DNA from: an uncultured Collinsella sp.
GTDB lineage: Bacteria > Actinomycetota > Coriobacteriia > Coriobacteriales > Coriobacteriaceae
DNA length: 37,101 bases
Direction: 5' to 3'
Assembly (NCBI GenBank): GCA_958421035.1
Contig: CATZKS010000002.1
Coordinates: 1-37,101 of the forward strand
Of this stretch, positions 30,279 through 37,101 are shown one piece after another. The translations under genes and the position numbers were made by a program. A model generated the notes under the pieces. The model made no database searches. It had not been told where the DNA came from and saw only the letters and a program-made list of their open reading frames with translations. Within the stretch, counting starts at the first letter, position 1; each line of letters begins with the position of its first letter.

Positions 30279-30986
30279 ATGCCCCAGATTGATGATGCCG
30301 AGCTGTTTGGCAATGCCGAGGATCAGCGTGCGTACGAGGACTTTTGCGCCAATCAGGAGGCGGTCGAGAAGTTCACGCTCGACAAGCCCGCGCTTGTCTG
30401 CCGTTGGCGCATGTCCAACAAAAAGGTGCCCATGCTCAACCGCCACATTCGCGCACTGTCCGAGCGCCTGGTGCAGGGCGAGCCGCTTACCCATAACATG
30501 CTCAGCTGGGCCAAACAGCACGTTGAGTGGTCGCTTGCCGAGGGTGATTACACCGCACGCGACGGCGTGCTCATGCTGGTGATCGACATCAACGGCAACG
30601 CCGCCATGACGGTGGGGGAGTACGAGCCGCTCGCCGATACGTCGGCCAAGGCGCTGCGCGCCCGCTCCGCCGAGGCCCGCTCCGAGGCCGACGAGACCGG
30701 CGTGGCGCCCGAGCTGCTCGCCGCCGTCAACAACGGCGAGCTCGCCTTTGTGGCGCCGGCGGACGAGTTCCTGTGTGGCACGGCGACGCTCATCGAGCAG
30801 TTGGCCCAGACCAAGGGCATCCCGGTCACGCGCGTAGACATTCCCGCGCAGCTTAAGGGCGCGCTGTTCCTAGTGAGCGACGAGCACGGCGTGGTCCCCG
30901 CAACCGAGACGGACGCCACCGAGGCCGACGCCGCTACGGTTGCCTTCTTCGCCGAAGGCTACGAAAAGCTCCGCGCCCGCCGCTAA
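30279..30986 (+). CDS. Unrecognised 235-residue protein
   Basis: The codon use is that of a real GC-rich gene and the start has GAAAGG about 8 bases upstream. Another in-frame ATG 24 bases earlier also has a purine-rich site (AGAGGA). A TATAAG just before that earlier ATG could be the -10, which would favour the later start. The sequence has no membrane segment or motif that I recognise. It begins acidic, has a basic helix (MSNKKVPMLNRHIRAL) and an Ala/Glu-rich middle, and then PADEFLCGTATLIEQL, which faintly recalls class IV aminotransferases but is not enough to call. A repeat element overlaps its stop codon. Confidence 0.65.
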   Translation: MPQIDDAELFGNAEDQRAYEDFCANQEAVEKFTLDKPALVCRWRMSNKKVPMLNRHIRALSERLVQGEPLTHNMLSWAKQHVEWSLAEGDYTARDGVLMLVIDINGNAAMTVGEYEPLADTSAKALRARSAEARSEADETGVAPELLAAVNNGELAFVAPADEFLCGTATLIEQLAQTKGIPVTRVDIPAQLKGALFLVSDEHGVVPATETDATEADAATVAFFAEGYEKLRARR

Positions 30987-31027
30987 ATGATTTTCTGGGA
31001 CGGGGATTAAAGAATCATTTTGGTCCC
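30985..31027 (+). repeat. GGGAC palindromic element overlapping the stop codon
   Basis: AAATGATT (30985-30992) and AATCATTT (31013-31020) flank the core TTCTGGGACGGGGATTAAAG. GGTCCCC follows at 31021-31027, making an inverted partner to GGGAC. The first two bases are the last two of the upstream gene's stop codon. Confidence 0.65.
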
Positions 31028-31164
31028 CGCCACCGCTACGAGTGCGAGGCGGACAAAACGCCCCCGCTCGCGAACAGTTCTGTCACCTTGGCACCGCGCG
31101 CGGTACACACCTGCAGTTTCGCAGCCATAATGGTGGCAAGACAACCAAGAGGGGAGCGGAACCC

Positions 31165-31836
31165 ATGCCGCTGATCTATATCGTTGAGGACGACGAGCCC
31201 ATTTGTCGTGAGCTTGTCGACATTCTTGCCCGCGCCGGGTTTGAAATCGAGGCCTGCGAATCGTTCGAGCACGTCTCGCGCGATATTCTCGCCGCCGCTC
31301 CCGACCTGGTGCTGCTCGACCTCACACTCCCTGTCAAAGACGGCCAGCACATCTGCCATGAGGTTCGCCGCGAATCCGAGGTTCCCATCATCGTCCTCAC
31401 GTCGCGCACGACCGAGATTGACGAGGTCATGGCCATGACGCTCGGCGCGGACGACTTTGTTCCCAAGCCCTACAGCGCCCGTGTGCTCGTGGCGCGCATC
31501 AACGCACTACTGCGTCGCACCGCGGCGGCGGGCGAGCGCAGCACGCTCGTCCACAAGGGACTGGAGCTCGACCTCGCACGCTCCATGGTCACCAACACGC
31601 AAACGGGCACCAGCACCGAGCTCACCAAAAACGAGCTGCGTATCCTCTCGTTGCTTCTGAGCCGCGCGGGCAAGATCGTCTCGCGCTCGGCCATCATGCA
31701 GGACCTGTGGGACTCCGATGCCTTCGTGGACGACAATACGCTCACCGTCAACATCAACCGCCTGCGTACCACGCTCGAAAAAATCGGCATCAAGGGGTAT
31801 TTGACGACGCATCGCGGCCAAGGCTATTCGGTCTAG
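31165..31836 (+). CDS. OmpR-type response regulator (Bce-like system)
   Basis: The 223-residue regulator has a receiver domain with the acidic pair in YIVEDDE, the phosphorylated Asp52 in LVLLDLTLPV, Thr/Ser in VLTSRT and Lys in FVPKPYS. The winged helix has LTKNELRILSLLL and LTVNINRLRTTLE with THRGQGYSV. The start is the ATG after GGGGAGCGG. A longer frame upstream runs through non-coding sequence. CATAAT about 35 bases upstream is a possible -10. It is 9 bases before its kinase. Confidence 0.9.
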   Translation: MPLIYIVEDDEPICRELVDILARAGFEIEACESFEHVSRDILAAAPDLVLLDLTLPVKDGQHICHEVRRESEVPIIVLTSRTTEIDEVMAMTLGADDFVPKPYSARVLVARINALLRRTAAAGERSTLVHKGLELDLARSMVTNTQTGTSTELTKNELRILSLLLSRAGKIVSRSAIMQDLWDSDAFVDDNTLTVNINRLRTTLEKIGIKGYLTTHRGQGYSV

Positions 31837-31845
31837 GGGCCGGCT

Positions 31846-32889
31846 ATGTCGTTTGGCAAGTTCTTTAAAGATGCGCTGCTTCCCGTCGCCGTGTGGACGT
31901 GCGGCGTGCTGCTGAGCTGCTTTGTGCTGACGGTCGCCGGTGCTTCGACATCTATTGCGGTCGTGGCGGTCGGCGTGTCCTTTATCTTTGGTATGCTCGG
32001 CATCGTGGTCGAGTACGCGCGCCGTCGCCGTTTTCTGCGTCAGCTGGAGCGTGCGGCCGAGGAGCTCGAGAGTCCCGCATGGGTGCAGGAGATGGTGCAA
32101 TGCCCGACCTATGCCGAGGGCGAGCTCGAGTACGAGGTCTTGCGTCGCGTGGGCAAAGCTGCTTGCGACGAGGTTGCCGAAGGCCGGCGTCAGACCGATG
32201 ACTATCGCGACTATATCGAGAGCTGGGTCCACGAGGCCAAGCTGCCCCTGGCGGCGGCCCACCTGATTTTGGAAAACCTGGACGGCAGCGAAGACGACCT
32301 GTCGCGCGTGGATGACCTGGGCCGTGAGCTGGCTCGCGTGGAGCGCTATATCGACCAGGCACTGTACTACGCGCGCTCGGAAGTCGTGGAGCGGGACTAC
32401 CTGATTCGCCGCTGGGATCTCAAGACCTTGGTGACGGGCGCGATTAAAGCCAACGCGCGCGAGCTCATCGCGGCGCACGTGGCCCCGGTGTGCGAGAACC
32501 TCGACTTTGAGGTCTTTACCGACGAGAAGTGGCTCGAGTTTATCTTGGGGCAGCTCATCCAGAACAGCATTAAATACGCGTGCGAGGACGGCGCGAAGAT
32601 CGTGTTTTCGGGCGCGTTGCTGGACGAGGGTCTGGCGAGTGAGCGCATTGAGCTCACTGTTGCCGATAACGGCTGCGGCGTGAGTGCGGCAGACCTGCCA
32701 CGCGTGTTCGAGAAGGGCTTTACCGGCGACAACGGCCGCACCACCAAGCGCGCAACGGGCATCGGCCTCTATCTGGTGGCACGCCTGTGCTCCAAGATGG
32801 GCATCGACGTCACCGCGGCATCCGATTCCGGCGAAGGCTTTGTTGTCACGTTTGCCTTCTCAACCAACAAGTTCCAATACTTTGAGTAG
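31846..32889 (+). CDS. Intramembrane-sensing histidine kinase (BceS/GraS-like)
   Basis: The 347-residue kinase has two membrane helices (about 10-31 and 36-56) joined by only a few residues, so it lacks an outer sensor domain. The dimerisation box has His129 in YIESWVHEAKLPLAA, which matches the SWVHEIKTPI type of BceS kinases. The ATPase domain has FTDEKWLEFILGQLIQNSIKYA, VADNGCGV and ATGIGLYLVARL. Known relatives sense antimicrobial peptides through a partner BceAB-type ABC transporter. No such transporter is adjacent, since hipB follows. The partner may be encoded elsewhere. Confidence 0.88.
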   Translation: MSFGKFFKDALLPVAVWTCGVLLSCFVLTVAGASTSIAVVAVGVSFIFGMLGIVVEYARRRRFLRQLERAAEELESPAWVQEMVQCPTYAEGELEYEVLRRVGKAACDEVAEGRRQTDDYRDYIESWVHEAKLPLAAAHLILENLDGSEDDLSRVDDLGRELARVERYIDQALYYARSEVVERDYLIRRWDLKTLVTGAIKANARELIAAHVAPVCENLDFEVFTDEKWLEFILGQLIQNSIKYACEDGAKIVFSGALLDEGLASERIELTVADNGCGVSAADLPRVFEKGFTGDNGRTTKRATGIGLYLVARLCSKMGIDVTAASDSGEGFVVTFAFSTNKFQYFE

Positions 32890-32952
32890 TCAGCCCGTAT
32901 AGCGTAGACGTTCAGGATCTTCCCATTTAAGAAGAAATCAGGCTTTTCGGCA

Positions 32953-33056
32953 GCTATATTCCCGAACGGGAACATTGCTAATGTAGTCAACACTATATTC
33001 CCGTACATGAACATAGTGCTACAGTTTTATACTATGTTCACGGGCAGGAATATAGC
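32953..33056 (+). promoter_or_regulatory. hipBA control region: three operators and a -10
   Basis: Three 26-bp dyads share the form CTATRTTC-N8-GAAYAT: 32953-32978, 32992-33017 and 33031-33056, with starts exactly 39 bases apart. TATACT (33028-33033) is a good -10, so the third site covers the -10 and start point and the second covers the -35 region. HipB of E. coli binds TATCC-N8-GGATA sites, and the same N8 spacing here supports binding by the adjacent HipB-like protein and autoregulation. Confidence 0.8.
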
Positions 33057-33066
33057 TGGAGGCGTT

Positions 33067-33357
33067 ATGAGAACGGTGACAACGATTAAAAAGCTGGATG
33101 GGCGCGTCAAGCTCAAACCGTCGGAAGCCGCTTTCTCGGAGCGCACGGTTTTCGATCCCTCTGAGATAGGGAAGGCCCTTAGGCTCAGAAGGCGTGAGCT
33201 CGGCTTGACTCAACGTGACGTCGCGACTATGACGGGTCGCAGCCTTCGTGTGATTGGTGATATCGAACGGGGGCGGACAACGGTCGAAATTGGTGTCATT
33301 TTCGATTACGCCTCCATCGTGGATATTGATTTTATTCTGAAGGTGAGGGGGAAGTAA
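33067..33357 (+). CDS. hipB: HipB-like antitoxin, XRE-family DNA-binding protein
   Basis: The 96-residue protein has an XRE helix-turn-helix at about residues 35-75 (GKALRLRRRELGLTQRDVA, then GRSLRVIGDIERGR). It is preceded by a basic N-terminal stretch of about 33 residues, which is longer than in E. coli HipB. It should neutralise the kinase HipA and repress the operon. The ATG follows TGGAGG. A frame running 60 bases further upstream would overlap the operators, so it was not chosen. Its stop overlaps the hipA start by one base. Codon use is less GC-biased than nearby housekeeping genes, consistent with transfer. Confidence 0.85.
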   Translation: MRTVTTIKKLDGRVKLKPSEAAFSERTVFDPSEIGKALRLRRRELGLTQRDVATMTGRSLRVIGDIERGRTTVEIGVIFDYASIVDIDFILKVRGK

Positions 33358-34649
33358 TGGATGGCACGCTGTTCGTTCACCGTGAGTTTAATGGGTCTTA
33401 CCAGCTGGTCGGCATATTGGAGGAAAATGCGGGGTTTCCGATATTCACCTATAGCCCCAAATATCTCGAGAGCGGTGATGCGGCGCCGATTTCGATCTCG
33501 CTGCCGTTGACGGCCGAGACATTTAGTCCGGATGCAACGGGTTCCTTTTTCTCCGGCATCATTCCGGAGGGGCAGCTCAACAGGGACCTTGAGAAAAGGG
33601 CGCGAGCGGAACGCGGAGATTACTTCAAGGTACTCGATTTGGTCCGCGATGAACCCGTCGGCGCCCTGGTTCTGACGCGAGAGCCTTCGGGCGACAGCCT
33701 CGAAATGGACTATGAAGAGATAGGTGCGGAACAGCTAAGCGGGCTGGCATACGCACCGGCGGAGGTTGCTTTTGATTTAGCGCTAGAGAGTCGAATCTCC
33801 CTTGCAGGTGCTCAGGCGAAGATCGGTCTCTACCATACGGGCGATGACCCATGTGGTGGATGGTACCTGCCTCATGGAGCGGCTCCATCCACGCACATTC
33901 TCAAGGCGGGGTCGAAAACGTTCCCGGGCGAGACAGTGTGCGAAGCGATGTGCGTGAGAGCCGCCTCTCTGATGGACCTATCGGCCGAAGAGTGTTTTCT
34001 TATCCGAGTTGAGGATGCCGAGCCAATTATCGCCGTGAAGCGATTTGACCGAGTAACGTCTGATGCCGGACGCTCGGTTGACGGATTGCCAATTCCATAC
34101 CGTTTGCATCAGGAAGATGTTTGTCAGGCCAGGGGCGTCTCGCGTGAGCTTAAATATGAGCCGACGGGCGTCAATTACCTGGGGCTTATCGTCGATGCGG
34201 TGCGAAGGGCGTCGACGAATCAAATGGAGGACAGGTTCCTTGTCGGCTATAACCAGCTGTTCGACTATGCCGTAGGTAACTGTGATAACCATCTAAAGAA
34301 CTGGTCGCTCGTATGGGACGAAAGTTGGAAGCAGGTGAGGTTGGCGCCGCTCTATGACGTGCTGTGCACAACGGTTTACCCCAGTCTCGTTCGTGAGATG
34401 GGCGTCTCGTTTGGTGGGAGCCGCAAGATTGACGAAGTAACGCGCGGGTCGGTGATGAGCCAAATGATTGGGGCGGGTTTGCCCGGGGGAATTGTCGCCG
34501 GAATGATTGCTGATACCTGCAATGAGGTTCCAGACGCGCTAAGAGACGCCGCGCGCGGTCTCAAAGAAGAGGGTTTTCCCGAAGCGGAGGTAATGTTCGA
34601 GAAGATCATTCCAGAAGTGCAAGCTCGTCTAAGCAGGATCGCCTTATAG
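33357..34649 (+). CDS. hipA: HipA-like serine/threonine kinase toxin
   Basis: The 430-residue protein has an N-terminal HipA-N1 (couple) domain with the typical SFFSGIIPEG (63-72) and ends of the first lobe near residue 130. The kinase lobe has SLAGAQAK (148-155), a core lysine in THILK (179-183), KRFDR (228-232), HQEDVCQ (251-257), the catalytic GNCDNHLKNWSL (307-318, Asp310) and the metal-binding Asp334 in LAPLYDVL. All catalytic residues are intact. E. coli HipA phosphorylates glutamyl-tRNA synthetase and arrests growth; whether this one shares the target is unknown. It overlaps hipB by one base (TAATG) and is followed by a terminator. Confidence 0.92.
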   Translation: MDGTLFVHREFNGSYQLVGILEENAGFPIFTYSPKYLESGDAAPISISLPLTAETFSPDATGSFFSGIIPEGQLNRDLEKRARAERGDYFKVLDLVRDEPVGALVLTREPSGDSLEMDYEEIGAEQLSGLAYAPAEVAFDLALESRISLAGAQAKIGLYHTGDDPCGGWYLPHGAAPSTHILKAGSKTFPGETVCEAMCVRAASLMDLSAEECFLIRVEDAEPIIAVKRFDRVTSDAGRSVDGLPIPYRLHQEDVCQARGVSRELKYEPTGVNYLGLIVDAVRRASTNQMEDRFLVGYNQLFDYAVGNCDNHLKNWSLVWDESWKQVRLAPLYDVLCTTVYPSLVREMGVSFGGSRKIDEVTRGSVMSQMIGAGLPGGIVAGMIADTCNEVPDALRDAARGLKEEGFPEAEVMFEKIIPEVQARLSRIAL

Positions 34650-34674
34650 TAAAAACTTGCCATCCCAAACAAAA

Positions 34675-34708
34675 CGTGCCGCCCCAAACGGGGCGGCACG
34701 CCATTTTT
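34675..34708 (+). terminator. Rho-independent terminator of hipBA
   Basis: A perfect 11-bp stem, CGTGCCGCCCC/GGGGCGGCACG, with an AAAC loop is followed by CCATTTTT. Confidence 0.93.
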
Positions 34709-34741
34709 CTATCAGACAACTCGCTGAAGTAAGGCTGCGAA

Positions 34742-34834
34742 GGCCGCGAGGCCGGGAGGGGTTTCCTAAGGGCACATCCCGCAGCCGCGAAGCGGCGAGG
34801 ACGTGCCTGTGGAAACCCCGCAGGCCCCGCGGCC
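34742..34834. repeat. 93-nt nested hairpin between hipA and the universal stress gene
   Basis: Four stems nest: GGCCGCGAGGCC with GGCCCCGCGGCC (one mismatch), GGGGTTTCC with GGAAACCCC (perfect), AGGGCACATCC with GGACGTGCCT (nearly perfect), and GCCGC-GAA-GCGGC at the tip. It has no T-run on either strand and the hipA terminator is separate. It lies just beyond the stop of the minus-strand usp gene. No gene is supported here. Confidence 0.8.
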
Positions 34835-34847
34835 GGTGGGAGCAACG

Positions 34848-35285
34848 CTACTTTACGACCAAGATGTCGCAGTCGGTGTTGCGCAGCAGGAACGTCGAAA
34901 TCGAGCCCAGGAGCGCATACTTGATCGAGGACAGACCGCGAGCGCCGCAGAGCACCAGGTCGGGCTTAACCACGTCGAGCATCTCGTCCTTGAGCGTCTC
35001 GCGAATACGGCCGGCGCGAATCATGACCTCGACCTCGGGAATATCGGGATTGGCCTTGGCCTCTTCGAGCTGCTTGGCGATGGAGTTCTTAAATGCCTCC
35101 TCTAGGCCGTTGACCAGATCGACCGGATAGGAACCGGCGCTCTCGAGCGCCGTGGAATCGATAACGTGGCCGATGATTAGCTTGGCGCCGTTGTTCGCGG
35201 CGACCTTGATGGCGCGTGCGAGCACAAAATCCTGCTGCTCAGTACCGTCGAGTGAAACAAATACCTTGGTGTAGCCCTCGTTCAT
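34848..35285 (-). CDS. Universal stress protein, UspA family
   Basis: The 145-residue protein is a single USP domain of the ATP-binding class. The N-terminal strand has FVSLDGTEQQDF and the C-terminal nucleotide motif is GARGLSSIKYALLGSISTFLL, close to the G-2x-G-9x-G(S/T) pattern (the second Gly and the final Ser match), then CDILVVK. The role of such proteins in stress and dormancy is known only in general. AAGGAGG precedes the ATG. A TATAAC about 90 bases upstream may be its -10. The divergent neighbour is uppP. Confidence 0.88.
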   Translation of the reverse strand: MNEGYTKVFVSLDGTEQQDFVLARAIKVAANNGAKLIIGHVIDSTALESAGSYPVDLVNGLEEAFKNSIAKQLEEAKANPDIPEVEVMIRAGRIRETLKDEMLDVVKPDLVLCGARGLSSIKYALLGSISTFLLRNTDCDILVVK

Positions 35286-35375
35286 GGTTTCCTCCTTGGT
35301 CTATCGCACGGGCGCGGGGCTCGTGCATCGGGCGGGCGCGGGCGCGTTGGCCGCCGGACACTTTATCTTGTTGCA

Positions 35376-35381
35376 GTTATA
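35376..35381 (-). promoter_or_regulatory. Candidate -10 of the universal stress gene
   Basis: TATAAC on the minus strand. A small inverted repeat, ACCCAA-GGAT-TTGGGT (35381-35396), overlaps its upstream edge and could bind a regulator. The -35 is poor. For the divergent uppP gene, GATAAT at 35467-35472 is the best -10. Confidence 0.35.
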
Positions 35382-35532
35382 CCCAAGGATTTGGGTTTGA
35401 CCGCTCGCAATTCTGTGAACGGGCGAGTTTTTTGGTAAGGGTAGGCGTAGACGCGCCCGAACGGTTGATAATGGGACATCGCCCGCACCGTCCGCAGAAC
35501 AATATCGGCGGGTGTCTAACGAGGGGGTCCCT

Positions 35533-36513
35533 TTGGATATTATCGAGCTTCTAAAATCTGCCTTCATGGGCCTGGTCGAGGGCATCACCGAATGGCTGCC
35601 TGTTTCGTCGACCGGTCACATGATCTTGGTGGACGAGTTCGTCAAGATGAACGTGAGCGAGACGTTCTGGAATATGTTCCTGGTCGTGATTCAGCTCGGC
35701 GCCATTCTGGCCGTCTGTGTGCTGTTCTTCCATGAGCTCAATCCGTTCTCGCCCAGCAAGGGCAAGGAGGGCCGTCGCGACACCTGGGTGCTGTGGGGCA
35801 AGATTGTGCTCGGCTGCATTCCCGCCGCGGCGATCGGTCTGCCGCTTAACGACTGGATGGAGGAGCATTTCTACAATGCTCCCGTCGTGGCGCTGGCGCT
35901 CATTGTGTACGGCGTGCTGTTTATCGTGATCGAGAACTGGCGCGCGAGCAAGCGCGAGGAAATGGCCGTTGCCGGTTCGTTTGGCTCGCGTGCTGTGGTG
36001 TCGGGTGGACGTCCCGCCGGTGCGCACTTTGCGGCGCCCGCCGCGGCTACCGCTGAGGATGAGGACGATGACGAGAATCTGGACTTTGGCTCCATCGCCA
36101 CGCTCGAGGACCTGAGCTGGAAGACTGCGCTGGGTATCGGCTGCTTCCAGGTGCTTTCGCTGGTGCCTGGTACGTCTCGCTCCGGTTCTACCATCATCGG
36201 CGGCCTGCTTTTGGGCTGTACGCGTTCGGTGGCGTCCAAGTTTACGTTCTTCCTGGCCATCCCTGTCATGTTTGGCGCGAGTGCACTCAAGCTGGTCAAA
36301 TACTTCATCAAGGGCGGCACGTTCGGCGCCAACGAGGTCGCTATCTTGGGCGTGGGCTGCGTTGTGGCCTTTGTGGTTTCGCTCATCGCCATCAAGTGGC
36401 TCATGGGCTTCGTCCGCCGTCACGACTTCAAGTGCTTCGGTGTTTACCGCATCATCCTGGGCGTCGTAGTGCTCGCATACTTCTTCGTTCTGGAGCCTAT
36501 GCTCGGCCTGTAA
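35533..36513 (+). CDS. uppP: Undecaprenyl-diphosphatase UppP (BacA)
   Basis: UppP recycles undecaprenyl pyrophosphate to the phosphate carrier used for cell-wall synthesis and can give bacitracin resistance. Signatures are EGITEWLPVSSTGHMIL at the N terminus and LVPGTSRSGSTI in the middle. Many hydrophobic helices follow, down to LGVVVLAYFFVLEP. I chose a TTG start because GAGGGGG lies 6 bases before it; a GTG 21 bases upstream has no such site. The 326 residues exceed the usual 260 to 280 because residues about 137-195 hold a polar, Ala- and Asp/Glu-rich insert in a loop. A terminator follows. Confidence 0.93.
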   Translation: MDIIELLKSAFMGLVEGITEWLPVSSTGHMILVDEFVKMNVSETFWNMFLVVIQLGAILAVCVLFFHELNPFSPSKGKEGRRDTWVLWGKIVLGCIPAAAIGLPLNDWMEEHFYNAPVVALALIVYGVLFIVIENWRASKREEMAVAGSFGSRAVVSGGRPAGAHFAAPAAATAEDEDDDENLDFGSIATLEDLSWKTALGIGCFQVLSLVPGTSRSGSTIIGGLLLGCTRSVASKFTFFLAIPVMFGASALKLVKYFIKGGTFGANEVAILGVGCVVAFVVSLIAIKWLMGFVRRHDFKCFGVYRIILGVVVLAYFFVLEPMLGL

Positions 36514-36528
36514 CTTGGTTGACGCTGC

Positions 36529-36628
36529 GCGGCGGCCAGAGCGACAACTTGTCATTCAAAGAGGGCGGCATGACCAAAAGGTCTATGCCGCCCTCTTTTC
36601 ATGCCAATTTGTTCGCTCTGGCCGCCGC
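36529..36628 (+). terminator. uppP terminator nested in a 16-bp inverted repeat
   Basis: AAAGAGGGCGGCAT (36558-36571) pairs with ATGCCGCCCTCTTT (36585-36598), with a further GACC/GGTC pair inside and a short T-run after it: a strong terminator. Around it, GCGGCGGCCAGAGCGA (36529-36544) pairs perfectly with 36613-36628, so the whole 100 bases can form one long structure. Confidence 0.85.
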
Positions 36629-36663
36629 TCGCTGCTGCTACCGTGACATCGGTGGCTCTGTGA

Positions 36664-36730
36664 TTGGCGCAATGGGGTCAGGTTACTTTGCACCAGCTTG
36701 GTGCAGACAAATCTGACCCCATTGCGCCAA
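36664..36730 (+). repeat. Inverted pair of GGGGTCAGGTT elements before pcrA
   Basis: A 21-bp inverted repeat with one mismatch (36664-36684 and 36710-36730) encloses 25 bases that contain a GCACCA-GCT-TGGTGC hairpin. The core GGGGTCAGGTTA is a variant of the GGGACAGGTTTA core at 6164. It lies between the uppP terminator and the pcrA promoter. Confidence 0.85.
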
Positions 36731-36802
36731 ATCCGCTGGGGCGGGCCCGATGGTGGCGGACGGAGTCGTGGTGTGATTTGCGTCGGTGTCCGCGCGGCTC
36801 GG

Positions 36803-36808
36803 TATACT
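36803..36808 (+). promoter_or_regulatory. -10 of the helicase gene
   Basis: TATACT lies about 60 bases before the ATG. No good -35 is visible. Confidence 0.45.
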
Positions 36809-36869
36809 GGTACGGCTCAAACTATGGCGCTGCCCGCAGGCGCGCCGTCCGTCAGATGAGGAGTCGCCC

Positions 36870-37101
36870 ATGACCCAGCCCCTGCCCTGGGAAAAGAATG
36901 TCGCGGTACCTGTGCCGCCCGCGCCGGAACCCGTGCCGCTCGATGCATACACCGCCCCTGCTGCGCCGGAGCCCGAGCTCGTTCCGCTCGACATCTACGA
37001 CGCTCCCGCGCCGGCGCCCAAGCCCGCCAAGCCGCTCGTCGACATCGACAGCCTTAATCCCGCTCAGCGCGAGGCGGTCCTGACCACCGAGGGCCCGCTG
37101 C
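36870..37101 (+). CDS. pcrA: UvrD/PcrA-type DNA helicase, N-terminal part (partial)
   Basis: The first 77 residues end in LNPAQREAVLTTEGPL, the Q motif that precedes Walker A in UvrD/PcrA/Rep superfamily 1 helicases. Before it is a Pro/Ala/Glu-rich extension of about 55 residues with two related VPLD(A/I)Y phrases, likely disordered. GATGAGGAG precedes the ATG. The rest lies outside the window, so PcrA cannot be separated from UvrD with certainty. Confidence 0.8.
   Translation, partial: MTQPLPWEKNVAVPVPPAPEPVPLDAYTAPAAPEPELVPLDIYDAPAPAPKPAKPLVDIDSLNPAQREAVLTTEGPL

Noticed and set aside
28521..30521. A 666-codon minus-strand frame opposite purH
   Set aside because: Shadow of purH. The translation is repetitive in Leu, Gly, Ala and Val with no known domain.

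Overview
The window looks like chromosomal DNA of a high-GC actinobacterium of the class Coriobacteriia, most likely Collinsella or a close relative. This is inferred from GC-rich codon use, strong GGAGG-type ribosome binding sites, the protein style and the gene mix. No marker such as rRNA is present to prove it.

Layout. Positions 1-1060 hold the tail of an unknown gene and a TIM-barrel sugar-phosphate isomerase. Positions 1122-9366 are a histidine biosynthesis operon in the order hisZ-hisG (one fused ORF), hisD, hisC, hisB, hisH, hisA, hisF, hisI, hisE. Convergent to it at 9687-10598 is a PHP-type histidinol-phosphatase, which supplies the only step the operon lacks. Then come a stand-alone LarC C-terminal domain, a YfcE-type phosphodiesterase and mazG (10792-12747), and a convergent AAA/DUF4143 ATPase with three identical sites at an exact 33-bp period in its leader. 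Enolase, an FtsB-like division protein and a Ppx/GppA phosphatase follow (14532-17800). A tRNA-Leu(UAA) has a duplicated 3' end and terminator. A TPR-like membrane protein, an orphan PTS IIB, a VOC protein, an OmpR-type two-component system, a UBA/DUF4342 protein, a small membrane protein, a metallophosphoesterase and GluQ-RS occupy 18252-24834. A DUF2207 membrane protein, a GNAT acetyltransferase, purH, an unrecognised protein and a second two-component system (Bce-like, without its transporter) fill 25289-32889. A hipBA toxin-antitoxin pair with three 39-bp-spaced operators follows. The end holds a universal stress protein, uppP with an unusual insert, and the start of a PcrA/UvrD helicase.

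How the genes work together. The histidine genes cover every step from PRPP and ATP to histidine. UppP and the FtsB-like protein serve the envelope and division. MazG, purH, ppx and the phosphodiesterase deal with nucleotides. Otherwise the order is a mosaic of housekeeping genes separated by repeat-rich gaps.

The most interesting signal is between the genes. At least six gaps carry a palindromic element with a G(G)GGAC-AG-TT core between short locus-specific inverted arms, and three of these occur as inverted pairs like REPINs. One such pair sits inside the his operon between hisB and hisH. Other unexplained structures are a 200-bp inverted-repeat element enclosing a strong terminator (27364-27563), a 93-nt hairpin after hipA, a possible small RNA upstream of GluQ-RS, and the duplicated tRNA 3' end with compensatory changes in its terminator stem. 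Copy number across the genome could not be tested here.
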